Assembly: GCA_017163975.1 (NCBI GenBank)
Contig: JAFFSR010000347.1
Coordinates: 2,468,001-2,532,000 of the forward strand
Source of the DNA: Anastatus disparis
Lineage: Eukaryota > Arthropoda > Insecta > Hymenoptera > Eupelmidae
Reading direction: 5' to 3'
Length of the DNA stretch: 64,000 bases
Numbering within the stretch: the stretch's first letter is position 1; each line of letters starts with the position of its first letter. The position numbers and the translations under genes were made by a program. The notes under the pieces were generated by a model. The model made no database searches. It saw only the letters and a program-made list of their open reading frames with translations, and was not told the origin of the DNA. Shown piece after piece: positions 12,449-22,614 of this stretch.

Positions 12449-13925
12449 CGAGGGGCTATTCACTTAAAAAAAAGTGTTAAAATAATTACAGATTTCATAT
12501 GATTTCAAATGATTTCAAAATAATTTCAAATGATTTCAAAATGATTTCAGAAATATATTTTTATACTTGTAATTTCAAACATTTTCAAAACAGTTTATGG
12601 CAGGCAGTGATTTCAAATGATTTCAAATGATTTCAAGCAAATTTTCTATGATTTCAAATGATTTCAAGAAAATTTTTTATGATTTCAAATAATTCCGAAA
12701 TCATTACAAAAAATTAATATTTATGAAGGTTAAGCTTACTTTAAATTATAATCCCTAAATCGTCATTATTGAATCATATAAAAATTAAAATAATACCTAT
12801 ATTTTAACACCAAAAAAATAAAATAAAAAAAACAAAGAAATTGCATAATTAAAACAAAAACTTTTTATCACTTTAGTAAATAAAAAGACCAACAATGTGT
12901 TCAATAATAATAAAATTATTCTAGATTTGTACTTACATTGGCTATGTGCATAGCAGAAAACACAAAGTTAAACTGAACTGACAGTTGTAAAACAAATGAG
13001 CATGGACAAATTATAAACACGCATCAATATGCACACTATATAAATCTATTTTCGACGACCGACTATAGCATAACTTTTGTTTTTAATTAAATGTTGTATA
13101 CCTTGCTGGAATTTCAGGCTCGAACTTATAATCGACACTCAATCCTTAAATAGGACATTTTATTCTTATTTTTTTTATGATGAGGAAGTAAGATAAAATA
13201 ATATTTGAAAACTGAGTGTCGCCTATGAATTCTAGTTTTAGTTATAATGTTTGTATAACATAAAATTAAATTTTTTAAACACAAAGTTAGTCTAAAAAAT
13301 TGACCAACATAAGAGCTATGATCGAAAAACTTATCAGCTGTGTGTGATAGATACAAAGAGAGAAATTCAAACATAAGTAAATAATGCTTATTCACTTATT
13401 TATAGATCTTATTTAAATTTTTTGTTAGTATTTCCTATTTTCATTTTTCACATATGTTCTTTTTTATTTGTTTTGATATAAATTATCTTTTACATAAAAA
13501 TTTTTTGTGCGATGCGTTTTGCTTATTATATAAATCATTTATTTTTTTTCAATTCCAGAAAAAAAATCTTATAAATATTTATATATTATATATCGATACT
13601 ATTCTCCAAAAATCAAAAATTATTTTATTTATCAGAGCAGCTCATATTAATCTGGTATTTAAATAATATTTAGTATTATATTTCTGGTAATATTTTAAAT
13701 TGTAAACTAAATACAAAAATATTCATTGATTTCAATGATTCCAAATGATTTCAATGATTCCAATTTGAATAGTTTTGATTTCGGTAATCATATTGTGCAC
13801 ATAAAATTTAATAAAATATTTCAATGATTTCAAATGATTTCAATGATTTCAAATTATTTCAATAATGATTTCAAATGATTTCATCTGAAGGTGGTCAATG
13901 ATTTCTTATAGTGAATAGCCCCTCG
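12449..13925. mobile_element. hAT-like non-autonomous element, 8-bp duplication
   Basis: The TIR is cgaggggctattcact at 12449, with its reverse complement ending at 13925. tataaaca flanks it on both sides (12441-12448 and 13926-13933), a clean 8-bp target duplication as in hAT or P elements. Both subterminal regions consist of a ~10-bp word, tgatttcaaa, repeated many times (12490-12710 and 13730-13890). The middle is AT-rich. The 89-codon frame at 13395-13126 resembles nothing I know and is probably chance. Confidence 0.8.
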
Positions 13926-14485
13926 TATAAACATGTTTTCAAAAATTTCAAAATGCTCTAAAATAAAAACTTAACTAAGAAAATCAGTTTTTAGAAATTT
14001 ATTTTATTTGGGCAATCGCAAATAATTTCCATGCAAATTTTGAAGCAAATTCATCGAATAATAAACAAAAAAAACTAAAAAAATGAAAAATCGAAATTTT
14101 TTTTTAAACGACTCTAAAATTAAAACTACGTTAGAAGAACCAATTATCAATAGCTTCCCAGCAAATTAGACAAGAAAATAAATTCCATGCAAAATTAGAA
14201 GCAAATCCATCGAGTAGTTTTCGAGGTACAATTTACTAGCTGACATCATTCAGACACACACACACACATACATACAGACATTTTCTGGAAACCACCTTTT
14301 TTCGACTCCTTGAGTTCAAATATGAACAAATTAATGAAAAAATAGAAAAAAATTTTTTTTAACGATACAATGCTTTCTCTATGAGAAAGCAAAAATATAT
14401 TTTTTTTACACAGGGCGCGTACAGTGAGTACTTTACTCCCTCCCAGCGAAAAGTAAGGTACCCACTGTACACTGCCTGTGTAAAA

Positions 14486-14622
14486 AAATCGTATATTCTC
14501 CACGGGAGTAAATGAAAAATCCCTTAAATCGTATGTTTGTCACCCTCGCCTTCGGCTCGTGTGACATTTAACATACGATTTAAGACATTTTTCGTTTTTA
14601 CTTCCTAGGTGAATAATATACT
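14486..14622. repeat. Hairpin 1 in the nested region
   Basis: gtatattctccac...cttaaatcgtatgtttgtcac is mirrored by gtgacatttaacatacgatttaag...gtgaataatatac. The loop reads cctcgccttcggctc. A second inverted pair (cacagg...cctgtg, 14411-14480) lies just upstream. It could be a short MITE; no duplication was fixed. Confidence 0.6.
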
Positions 14623-14628
14623 ATTAAA

Positions 14629-14737
14629 ATAAAATACACGCCCAAAAACGCAAGGTTACAGCGGAGCTCTCTTTTCTTCTTTTAATCGTAAAGAGAGCTC
14701 CGCTGTAGCCTTGCGTTTTTGGGCGTGTATTTTATTC
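14629..14737. repeat. Hairpin 2, near-perfect ~45-bp arms
   Basis: The left arm from about 14629 (ataaaatacacgcccaaaaa onward to the gagctctctt end) and the right arm ending at 14737 are complementary with about one mismatch, around a short TC-rich loop. It is GC-richer than its surroundings. Confidence 0.8.
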
Positions 14738-14988
14738 TAAATGTATTTTTTTTATTTCCCAAAATATTTATTTTTTTTATTTTTTCTCAAGTCTTAATTT
14801 TTTCATTATTTTTTTTAACGCTTGGTTCCTACGCTTTATACAAAGTTCGCTTCTTTTGGGCGACCCTAGACGGAACTGTTATTTTTTTCTTTGGAGGGTG
14901 GTATAGATATGTACATATTGACGCTTATGAATACTCTTTCTCTCTAGAGAATAAAAGAACGAGAAAAAGAGAATGAAGGAAAAAAAAA

Positions 14989-16220
14989 CTAAATTGAATT
15001 TCCCGTATTAAAGGTGACGAGCATGTTGAAGACTCGCGTTCGAGGAATTAGAGGCAGCTATTTGAAATATGAATTAACGATTGGAGAGAATAAATTTAAA
15101 AAGAGAAAAAAAATAGTTAAGAAGGAGAAATAGACTTGAAAAAGAAGGAAGTGACCATTGAAATTCATTCGATTGCTGTTCTCGTGACACTTCGGAGCTT
15201 TTACTCGTTGTTGATACTAAAGAGTTTTTGTTAAGTTTACTGAGGAGATTCAGATAGAGATTTATGCTAAATAGAAAATTGAGGGATTACTGAGGTTATC
15301 GTGGAACAGGGAGCGAATGAGAGTTTTTCGAGAAAAATTCATCGACCTGGTTTTTCATTTCTTGCAGCTGGCACCGACCGTTGCCGTACAAGAGAGAAAA
15401 AGAAAGAGAGAGAGAGAAGCAACCAGCACTAAACCTTAACTGTCGCCGTTGCCGACCTTTTGATTTTTCTTTTCCATCAACGAGATTCGGCAACGGTGAG
15501 TGGATTGCGGTCCAGTTAAATAGAAAAAATTGTAAACTAACGGCTCTTGCTAACTAACCAATAGATTTAGAAAAAAGTGTGTGCGCAAAGTGAAAATTAC
15601 ATAAGTGACTGTGACGTGATTAAAATTAATGTAATCAGTGACCTAATAATTTGTTTTCATTCAAATTTGTATTTGATTTAATTTAATAAAGGAATTAAGA
15701 GAACACTGGATCCCTCTATCTTTTTTTACTTAAAAAATGTAGGTTTTTGGAAAAACTAGTAATAATTGATAGATATTAAGAGCTGTCTGCAACTTGTACA
15801 GTAAAAAACAATATTTTTTCTGATGAGGACAAATTAATTTTGATGCTTTGTTTTCAAGAAAAGTTTGGCATCATATTCGCTAGCCTAACTTATGTATGTC
15901 AAACTTTTCTTGAAAACGAAGCATCAAAATTCATTTGCCCTCATCAGAAAAAATATTGTTTTTTACTGAACAAGTTGCGGAAAACTCTTAATTTCTATCA
16001 ATAATTAATAGTTTTTCCAAAAACCTACATTTATTAATTAGGAAAGGATAGAGGGATCCAACTTCCTCTTAAGAAAATCTTTAACGTAAGACTGAAGAAG
16101 TGTAAAATAAATTTGGATTTCCCATTCTGTAATTATTCGTAAGTGCGGGAGTGCGAGGATATTTGATCACGTGTCTAACGATTTTATCGACCGTGAATTC
16201 ATTTTAATTGAATTCATTAA
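14989..16220 (+). repeat. Gypsy long LTR, copy A, second part
   Basis: Resumes homology with the full LTR (53725-54570), including the ttaacgattggagagaataa block and the gtggattgcggtccagttaa block. The match is lost after 16220, so the 3' third of the LTR is absent. A TTAA-flanked foldback element (15699-16068) interrupts it. The 65-codon frame at 15493-15296 is antisense noise in the LTR. Confidence 0.85.
15699..16068. mobile_element. TTAA-flanked foldback MITE (piggyBac-like)
   Basis: The two halves (about 15705-15875 and 15900-16065) are complementary almost throughout. Near the ends both carry ggatccctctatcc. TTAA occurs at 15695-15698 and 16069-16072. The uninterrupted LTR copy near 54420 lacks the 370 bases, so this is an insertion. 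A TTAA duplication is characteristic of piggyBac (inference). Confidence 0.85.
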
Positions 16221-16284
16221 ATTACTACTTTTTATTATATTAAAGTGAAGAATTAGGACTTTTTTTTCGTGAATATCTTCTGCA

Positions 16285-16460
16285 TTATTGTCACATACAT
16301 ACATACACATACACACGTGCAGCATTAACATATACATACACACATACACATATATACATACACATTTACAGATATACATATATCCAAACACATAAACATA
16401 CTCATATACATATATCCAAACACATAAACATACTCATATACATACAAATACATAGACAAT
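16285..16460. repeat. (CACATA)n satellite, short array
   Basis: Same composition as the 7.5-8.3 kb array, with a duplicated block, atatccaaacacataaacat. Confidence 0.9.
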
Positions 16461-17125
16461 ATCCGTCACTCCATCTCTCCGTCTCCGTCTCTCCATCTCC
16501 ATTTCTTCGTCTCCGTCTCTCCATCTCCATCCCTCCGTCTCCCTGTCTCTGTTGCTCTGTCTCCGTTTCTTCGTCTCAGTTTCTCCGTCTCCGTTTCTTC
16601 GTCTCCGTCTCTCCGTTTCCGTCACTCCATCTCCGTTTCTTTGTCTCCGTTTCTCCGTTCCCGTTTCTTCGTCTCCGTCACTCCGTCTTTCCGTCTCCAT
16701 CACTCCGTCTTCGTCCCTCCGTCTCCGTGTCCCTCTCCATCTCTTCGTCTCTCCATCTCCGTCTCTCCGTCTCCGTTTTTTTGTCTCCGTTTGTCTTCGT
16801 TTCTCTGTCTTCGTCTCTTTCTCTCCGTTCTTCAATCTTCGTCTCTTCGTCTCCGTTTTTTCGTGTTTAACTATTTGTCTCTATTTCTCTGTCTTTGTTT
16901 CTTTGTCTCTGTTTATCAGTCTTTGTCTCTTTGTTTCCATCTCTGTCTCTTTGTCTATGTCTCCACCCTTCCGTCTACATCTCTCCGTCTCCATTCTTTC
17001 GTTTTTGTCTCTCCGTCTCTACCTTTCCACCTCTCTGTCTCCGTTTGTTCATCTTCGTTTCTCTGTTCTGTATCTTATTTTTTAATCTGCGTGTCCGTCT
17101 CCCTATCTTCCTTTCTATGAAATCG
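16461..17125. repeat. Degenerate (CTCCGT)n satellite
   Basis: A hexanucleotide of the form ctccgt, with ttcgtc and tctcca variants, runs for about 660 bases. The long Ser/Leu/Val frames on + and Arg/Glu/Thr frames on - are consequences of the 6-bp period and not genes. Confidence 0.95.
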
Positions 17126-17213
17126 TTCAGTGATTCTGATGCCGCCCTTTGACTCTGTTTCTTTGCTTCTGTTCATACACACGTACGTTTACACATTGAT
17201 ACTGATGTTTAAG

Positions 17214-17256
17214 TTGATGATGATGGTGATGATGATGATGATCATCATCATCATGA
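17214..17256. repeat. (GAT)n/(ATC)n palindromic microsatellite
   Basis: A run of gatgat units turns directly into its own complement atcatc, giving a small hairpin. Confidence 0.9.
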
Positions 17257-17619
17257 TATGTTTATTGGTTAATGAATTTCAAATTTTACTTTTTGTCTCA
17301 AATCTGTTTATAGGAGTCTAATGACTCTACTAATGTAAAGCTTTGTGAGAGAATACAATCTTAATAAATAGCCATTATTATAGTTTATTCTGATTAAAAA
17401 AAAAATTTCTAGATAAATATTTTCACTTCTGAACATATATTTGTAATCAATTAGAAACATTTCGAGAAATCATCAACTAAACTTTTATTGAGGACGCATC
17501 AAGGCTTGATTCTATAGTGATTATTTTTAACTATATTTTCTTGTATTATTTGATTTATTCAGATTGTCTTCTTTATTATAACAGATCCTGCTTTAGATGT
17601 TACTTTTGATAATAATTTC
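17257..17619. other. AT-rich spacer
   Basis: Nothing recognisable. Confidence 0.4.
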
Positions 17620-18625
17620 AGTTATTTTTTGCTAAGCACTAATATTAATACCTGCGTTCCTTTAATTACCCAGCGCTTACAATAACAGTCGTGTTATTTT
17701 TATTATACGTTTACAATAAAAGTCGCGTTTCATCAATAACACCGTGCTCACATTGGCGGTCGAGTTCCTTGAACTAGACAGCGTTCAAAATAGCATGAAT
17801 ACTTAATTACACAGCGCTTACGATTGGGTCCTAGCAAGAAAAATTATTTTTAAATTTATTATATCCGTCAGGTCGAACACAAAAAAATAAAGGACACGTA
17901 TTTTTTCTTTTACAAAAAAAAAATGAAAACCCAAAGAGATAGAGGCAGTTAAAATTGTATGTGACATCACATTATTATAAAAATGTTACGTCATGTATTA
18001 TGCCTCTATATTTATATATATCAAAATTGCATTTTCTTACAACGGCTATAACTTTTGCAATTCATCATATTAAAAAACAAAAAAATACGGGTCTCTTATT
18101 TTTTCATATTCTATCTAACGGATATAATACATTTTTTCATGCAAAGACCCAATAGCAGCCGCGTATTTTTAACCATACAGCTTTCAAAGTACCAGCCACG
18201 AATTTGTAACTACACAGCGCTCAAAAAAGCAGCTGTGAATTTTTAATTACACAGCGCTCACAATAATTGTTACGTTTTTCATCTTTAGCTCTTAAAATAG
18301 TAGCTGCTATTTTGAACCGGATAGTGCTCTGAAAAGCAATCGCGTATTTCTAATTACACAGCGCTTACAATAGTTGTTGCGTTTTTCATCATCAGCTCTT
18401 AAACTAGCAGCCGCGTTTTTTAAACCAAATAGTGCTCTGAAAAGTAGTCGCGAATTCCTAATTACACAGCGCTTACAGTAGTTTTAGCGTTCTTTCCCAT
18501 CACAGCACTTACAATAGCAACCTTTTTTTTCTAGCCACACAGCATTTAAAAAAGCAATCGCGTTTTTCAATGGCACAGAACTAACAATAGCAGCCGTGAT
18601 TTTTAACCACACAGCGCTACTTCAA
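17620..18625. repeat. ~37-bp minisatellite with three-unit higher order
   Basis: Units of the form ttacacagcgcttacaatag + cagtcgcgtttttaa recur about every 37 bases. They are clearest between 18150 and 18620. There three unit types alternate in order (acacagcgctt..., tcagctcttaaa..., atagtgctctgaaaa...), giving a ~108-bp higher-order period. An AT-rich block (17840-18140) without units interrupts the array. It is non-coding. Confidence 0.85.
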
Positions 18626-18732
18626 CTCTACTTCATAATTTTTAATTTCTTTATATTCAATATTATATTAGAGTTTCAAATATGTTTGATTTTATTTTCT
18701 TATTCATTATATTTAATTTTTGTATTGTGGTT

Positions 18733-18960
18733 TTATAATATTTCTTTGTAAATGATGTTTGTATGGGCCATTTTATCTTTAACTTTTCTTGATTTTTCTG
18801 TTAATATTTTCAATTCTTTTTTATTAGTTGTCTTTGGAAGTGCCACGTATAACTGATCATGACTGAAAATTGGTGTTGATAAATACACTATTACTTTTTT
18901 AGATGATTGTCCTTGCGACTTATTAATAGTCATTGCAGATATGTACTCGCGAAAGCACGA
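18733..18960 (-). pseudogene. Helitron PIF1-like helicase, C-terminal end
   Basis: The frame 18933-18733 contains AMTINKSQGQS, then VYLSTPIFSHDQLYVALPK, the C-terminal helicase motifs of Helitron/PIF1 proteins (usual form: ...INKSQGQ... and ...SHGQLYVALSR...). The open frame runs slightly upstream of its first Met, to about 18960, and is then cut by unrelated sequence. Everything between here and the Rep part (19115) is missing, so most of the helicase is deleted. A helicase block of the kind missing here occurs at 62750-63110. Confidence 0.85.
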
Positions 18961-18965
18961 CTAAG

Positions 18966-19106
18966 AAATCTAATGAGAAAGAGAGATTAACTAAACAAGT
19001 AACAAGTTAGAAAGAATAAGCTAACGATTAGGAAGTAGAAAGGGATGGCTGAGAGAGCCTCGCACAGCAAGCGTAACGCGGAGCTCGCTCTCTTGTTAGA
19101 TTGCGC
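18966..19106. mobile_element. Small inverted-end insertion in the Helitron
   Basis: aatctaatgagaaagagag at the left is mirrored by ctctcttgttagatt at the right, about 140 bases apart. It lies exactly where Helitron coding homology breaks off on both sides. It could be a MITE or the scar of the internal deletion. Confidence 0.4.
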
Positions 19107-19114
19107 TTTGACAA

Positions 19115-19911
19115 TATTTCTTTTGAAATTTGTATAACTTCATTTCCGTTTTCATATTTTGAAAGAAAATTACCATAAAAAATGTACCCCTAAAATTCTT
19201 TAAAATACATGTTCATTTTCATTAGGAACGGATAATCTATAAATTGTATGAGAAAGTTCACTAATATTATATTCCTATATGCGATGCATAGCTTCTGGTG
19301 GGCAACCGTATCTTGTGTTTATATATTGTTTGATTTCATTATAAAACATATCGAAATCATTCGTTTCATCCCTTTTATCATTAGTATTACTTTCAGTATT
19401 TATTTCACTTGCTTTCATTTCAATGAATGCACAATCATATCCTTTGAAGCAGTATTTAAATAAGCAGTATTTTATAACTCCTATTGTTGAACATAATTAA
19501 ATATTAATATAACAGTTAAACTTTAGTGAGAAATACGGGTTATCAGAAACCACAAATCTATTGTCTGCCCACTTGTTCTTTGTGTATAATATCTCATTTT
19601 TGTTATTTCTTCGTCGATAAATAAGATAACCATTTGTCATTATTGTTATTTTATTAAATCGTTCCGGAAAATTTTTCAGACACTTTTCTGATTCTTTATC
19701 CGTACAAGGTAAGTTTTTATTCTGATCTCCACGAGAGCCAAGGATCATAATTTGTTTAACTATTCCATATAATCTGGAATTCTCATTTTTATTTGGAATT
19801 CCAGCTACTATAAATTTATCAACATCATTACTATTGTAAATTTTATCAACTTTACTTGAAAATATTAGCATATGGGCATGCCGTATTCCTCTCTTTTGAA
19901 ATTCTACTACG
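19115..19911 (-). pseudogene. Helitron Rep (HUH endonuclease) region, downstream part
   Basis: Read from 19911 down. The HUH motif is visible in RGIRHAHMLIF (about 19890-19860). It is followed by the Rep-like block 19871-19497 (DVDKFIVAGIPNKN..., a YGIVKQIMI stretch, then a Cys-containing segment and YRRR). After a frame break near 19495, the typical YCFKGYDCAFI..., NTRYGCPPEA and EYNISELSHTIYRL segments follow to about 19200. A stop falls between the last two. Rolling-circle transposition is the known role. The upstream part of the same frame lies at 42780-42484; the retroelement at 19912-42479 separates them. Confidence 0.85.
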
Positions 19912-20156
19912 TGTAACGTCCGAACGTTAATAAATTTTTATTTATTAATTCATTCGCGCGTTACAGTTCCTATTGCGTCGAGCGGTTACACAATAGGAAG
20001 CTTTTGCGTGGCAGAGGGTTAGAGTAGCGGATAAGTTATTGAGCAGGCTCGAGAGCCAGTTTTTAGAATCAGAAAATTTGTAATTTGTTCAAGACTTACC
20101 TTTTACCTGGTCTTGGATATTAATGCTCGTTTCCTTCTCTTTATAGATGTATGAAA

Positions 20157-20217
<61 letters not shown>

Positions 20218-20778
20218 TGGTTATATTTCTGGATATATATACACAACTAGTTTATTTATTATTTTGTATATTTGAATTTATTTATACTTTTTGTACACAC
20301 TTGCGATTCACTATGGTGAATATATTTTAGAACAAACTCAGATTTTTTTTATTAGTTGCCTTCGATGGCTTTTCAACAATTATCTTGACCCTTGGTCTTA
20401 GCGACGTACAGTACTGATTGAAAAATATAATATGAAAAACAGAACTTTTTTGGATGGACCTATGAGCTTATATATACATATCTGAGATTTTGAAGAAATC
20501 TTCAGATAATGTTAATTTACGAGTTTAGTCTAATTTATGACCCCATAAAGTATTTAATTTATGAGGTGAAAAAAAAGAAGTGTCTCGTTACTACTAGAGA
20601 AGCTAGTAGATGCGTCATAGGTCACCGCGGGTCATTAGAGATAAGCGGCGTGTCCCGTGTGTGTGGCTCACAGATGTGAAGAGCGACAAGTTCGTTTCTT
20701 TAATCTTAGCGAAAGAAAAAGAGAAAAAAAGTAAAATTTCAAATAATTACATATAAATGAGGATCTGAGTTTGTTACA
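19912..20778 (-). repeat. Errantivirus-like 3' LTR
   Basis: 867 bp, starting tgtaacgtccgaacgtt on the + strand and ending gagtttgttaca. It contains a (TA)n tract (20160-20216). On the coding (minus) strand an AATAAATAAA motif close to the 3' end (about 19935-19945) could be the polyadenylation signal. It differs from the other LTR by about a dozen substitutions plus the TA-tract length, counted by eye. Confidence 0.95.
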
Positions 20779-20800
20779 CCTCCCTAGTAAGGAAGGTTTA
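20779..20800 (-). other. Polypurine tract next to 3' LTR
   Basis: On the minus strand actagggagg abuts the LTR, in the position expected of the plus-strand primer. It is short and imperfect. Confidence 0.5.
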
Positions 20801-20945
20801 TCGTCCTCGATGAACTAAAGCTATGATTGGTGAAATGAACTTGTAACTTGTTCTATTCTTAAGACTATAACAATAAACGCAAAAAGGTATGTATGAAAAG
20901 AGAGAGGAGAGAAGAGAAAAAAAAAATAAAATGCAGAGAGTGTAA

Positions 20946-21293
20946 TCATCTAGGAGGTTCGGAATGATAGCCATCGTCATCGTCGCTATCCGGCGGAGGA
21001 GGGCGTCCTTGTCTGGGTCTTTGTATCCCCACCATGTAGAATTTTCTTAGAGCAACCATCTCCGGAGGGGAAAAGAGTTCCCTGAGGCGATTTTCTTGTT
21101 CTTGTGTAATTATGACGATTGAAAGCAGATCGTGGTATATCATCCGAATAATCGGCCGTGCCTCATATGGCTGGTCGCAGTGTCTACATTGATCGTTGAC
21201 ATCAATATCGTTTATGTCGTAGCTGTGACATGGCTCCGTTTTGGGGTAGAACCCAAACCTCAAAAGCATGTTTATTTTGTGGACGAATTCCAT
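20946..21293 (-). CDS. Accessory frame 2: small CxxC protein with acidic tail
   Basis: 115 codons, the last gene before the 3' LTR. The start is well supported: the ATG follows directly after a pyrimidine-rich tract ending in atatag (acceptor AG at 21295-21294). The N-terminal half has Cys22-His23 and Cys36-x2-Cys39, possible metal ligands. The C-terminus is a proline run (RPPPPD) followed by five Asp with one Ser and a Ser/Pro tail. No signal peptide or membrane segment is visible. The frame is intact in a copy where gag, pol and env are broken. I do not recognise the family. A regulatory or RNA/protein-binding accessory role is only a guess from its position. Confidence 0.6.
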   Translation of the reverse strand: MEFVHKINMLLRFGFYPKTEPCHSYDINDIDVNDQCRHCDQPYEARPIIRMIYHDLLSIVIITQEQENRLRELFSPPEMVALRKFYMVGIQRPRQGRPPPPDSDDDDGYHSEPPR

Positions 21294-21511
21294 CTATATT
21301 GAGACAAAGAAAATATAGCAAATATTTTTGATTAAAAAAACGGAAAAATATGTATAGATAGGTGAGTAATATGAAAGATAGTAGAATAGAGAGGGGTGGG
21401 TAGGTGGTCGTGAAATGGCTATTACAAAGGTATGATGATTTTACAAAGGTATGCGGTATGGCTGTATAAAGATATGCTTTAATGATTGCGAGAGGGGTAG
21501 GAGGGGGTTTA

Positions 21512-22228
21512 TTAAGTTATGTCATGAGAGTTGACGAGGGTGCCACCTTCATCGTTGATTTGAAATCGGTGTTGATGTGCGGCTTTTTTACAAGTCTTAC
21601 AAGAGTTGGCTCTTCTGGTGTACAGTAGTAGAACTTGACAGTAGACACAGCGTCGCTCTTGGACTCCGGGCAGGCAAATATTGTGGAAGCGAGTATAACG
21701 CTTGTAGTGTTTTTTGTATTTCGTAGTTGTCGAAAAACATTTCTCGCAAATGACCTTACGGCTCATCTTGCTGTAGTGCACCGGTAGTTGAGCTTTCGTG
21801 CAGTATGCACTGTTGATGATTACTTCGGGCTCCGATTCCGAGTAGAGATTTGGTAATCCCTTCGGGGGAGGGGTCTTTTGACGACACATGGCCGGTCCTC
21901 TTTCTTTTATATTAATTCTCCCGTAGGTATCGTAAATCTGTTTCCCTCCTATGGCGTTGATTTCTTCTAAGTGTTGTAGGGCCGTCGTAATGCAAGCTAT
22001 ACATTTGCGGGCTGTTTTTAATGTTAGTAGGTATTTGCTACAATTGTAACATTTGCAATAGAGAGGTTCGGTGGATTGGGAGAATCTGTGGAACCGGGTT
22101 TGTTTTTCGTAGCGCCCAGTATGTTCGGTGGTGCTGAAACAAGTGCTGCACAAAATTCTGCGGCTCACTGTGTTGTAATAAATGGCCTTGATGTTGGGGT
22201 CTTGAGTGGCACAGATTCCCTTAATCAT
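21512..22228 (-). CDS. Accessory frame 1: duplicated Cys/His-rich zinc-binding-like protein
   Basis: 238 codons with no interruption. Two internally homologous repeats are obvious. Repeat 1 has C27-x2-C30, H47, C60-x2-C63, C76-x2-C79, H86. Repeat 2 has C161-x2-C164, H182, C194-x2-C197, C210-x2-C213, H220. The spacing between the second and third pairs is 16 in both, and the last His lies 10 after the third pair in both. Both repeats also share a CFSTT word and a TRFH word. A further Cys before each repeat (C6, C143) may belong. The ligand set would suit two zinc ions per repeat. A splice acceptor (tttacag, AG at 22255-22254) behind a strong pyrimidine tract precedes the ATG by about 25 bases. 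No known family is recognised; a nucleic-acid-binding or ubiquitin-ligase-like fold is possible. Confidence 0.7.
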   Translation of the reverse strand: MIKGICATQDPNIKAIYYNTVSRRILCSTCFSTTEHTGRYEKQTRFHRFSQSTEPLYCKCYNCSKYLLTLKTARKCIACITTALQHLEEINAIGGKQIYDTYGRINIKERGPAMCRQKTPPPKGLPNLYSESEPEVIINSAYCTKAQLPVHYSKMSRKVICEKCFSTTTKYKKHYKRYTRFHNICLPGVQERRCVYCQVLLLYTRRANSCKTCKKAAHQHRFQINDEGGTLVNSHDIT

Positions 22229-22418
22229 GGTGGTTTGGTGTTTCAGATATTAGCTGTAAACGCAAGAGTAGCAGTGAGAAGAGAAAAAAAGGAATAGACA
22301 AGAAGCTAGGAGGTTAGTTATTATTCAGGCAAGGATAAAAGAGTGAGAAAATGAATACAATAGCATTTAATATGAAGGTGGGTCCTTAAAAACTATGGTA
22401 AAAAAAATGAGTTTTAAG

Positions 22419-22574
22419 TTAATCGATGGTTTGAGTAATTGGTGGTGGCGGTAGTGGTTCTTCGTAGTCGCAGTTGATGGGTGAAAAATGTGCGTTTGGT
22501 TTGTATTCTTCATCCAATATCGATGTGTATTCCTGGTTGTATGTTCGAGGAGTTACACAGAGGTTCATGGCCAT
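22419..22574 (-). CDS. Short 51-codon frame with Pro-rich tail
   Basis: An ATG at 22574 opens a 51-codon frame ending TAA at 22419. It has an acidic middle (ILDEEY), then EEPLPPPP near the end. It lies between Env3 and accessory frame 1 and could be a separate small gene, or the detached cytoplasmic tail of Env3. Its Pro-rich, Tyr-containing composition resembles the end of Env1. Too short to be sure that it is coding. Confidence 0.35.
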   Translation of the reverse strand: MAMNLCVTPRTYNQEYTSILDEEYKPNAHFSPINCDYEEPLPPPPITQTID

Positions 22575-22614
22575 GTCTTAAAATATAATATTTGGAGGTG
22601 GTAATGGCAATATA

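Larger units (their letters stand above)
10807..14889. mobile_element. Non-autonomous TIR element with ~140-bp inverted ends
   Basis: The sequence from about 10807 (aataacagtgccgtctaggg onward) to about 10950 is the reverse complement, with few changes, of 14745-14889. No transposase frame is visible inside. The interior contains a ~165-bp degenerate tandem repeat (11230-12440 and 13935-14230) marked by a recurring ...ggcagtcgcaaataattt... word. It also contains a nested element (12449-13925) and two hairpins (14486-14622, 14629-14737). Target duplications were not resolved. Confidence 0.75.

Noticed and set aside
13126..13666. Two frames (89 and 70 codons) in the hAT-like element, considered as transposase remains
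   Set aside because: No DDE, BED or dimerisation motif; AT-rich composition explains the hydrophobic residues.
16434..17152. Long Ser/Leu/Val-rich (+) and Arg/Glu/Thr-rich (-) frames resembling membrane or RS proteins
   Set aside because: They come from the CTCCGT hexamer repeat in both strands.
17620..18625. CRISPR-like array
   Set aside because: Units are contiguous and diverged with no unique spacers of constant length; a eukaryotic minisatellite.
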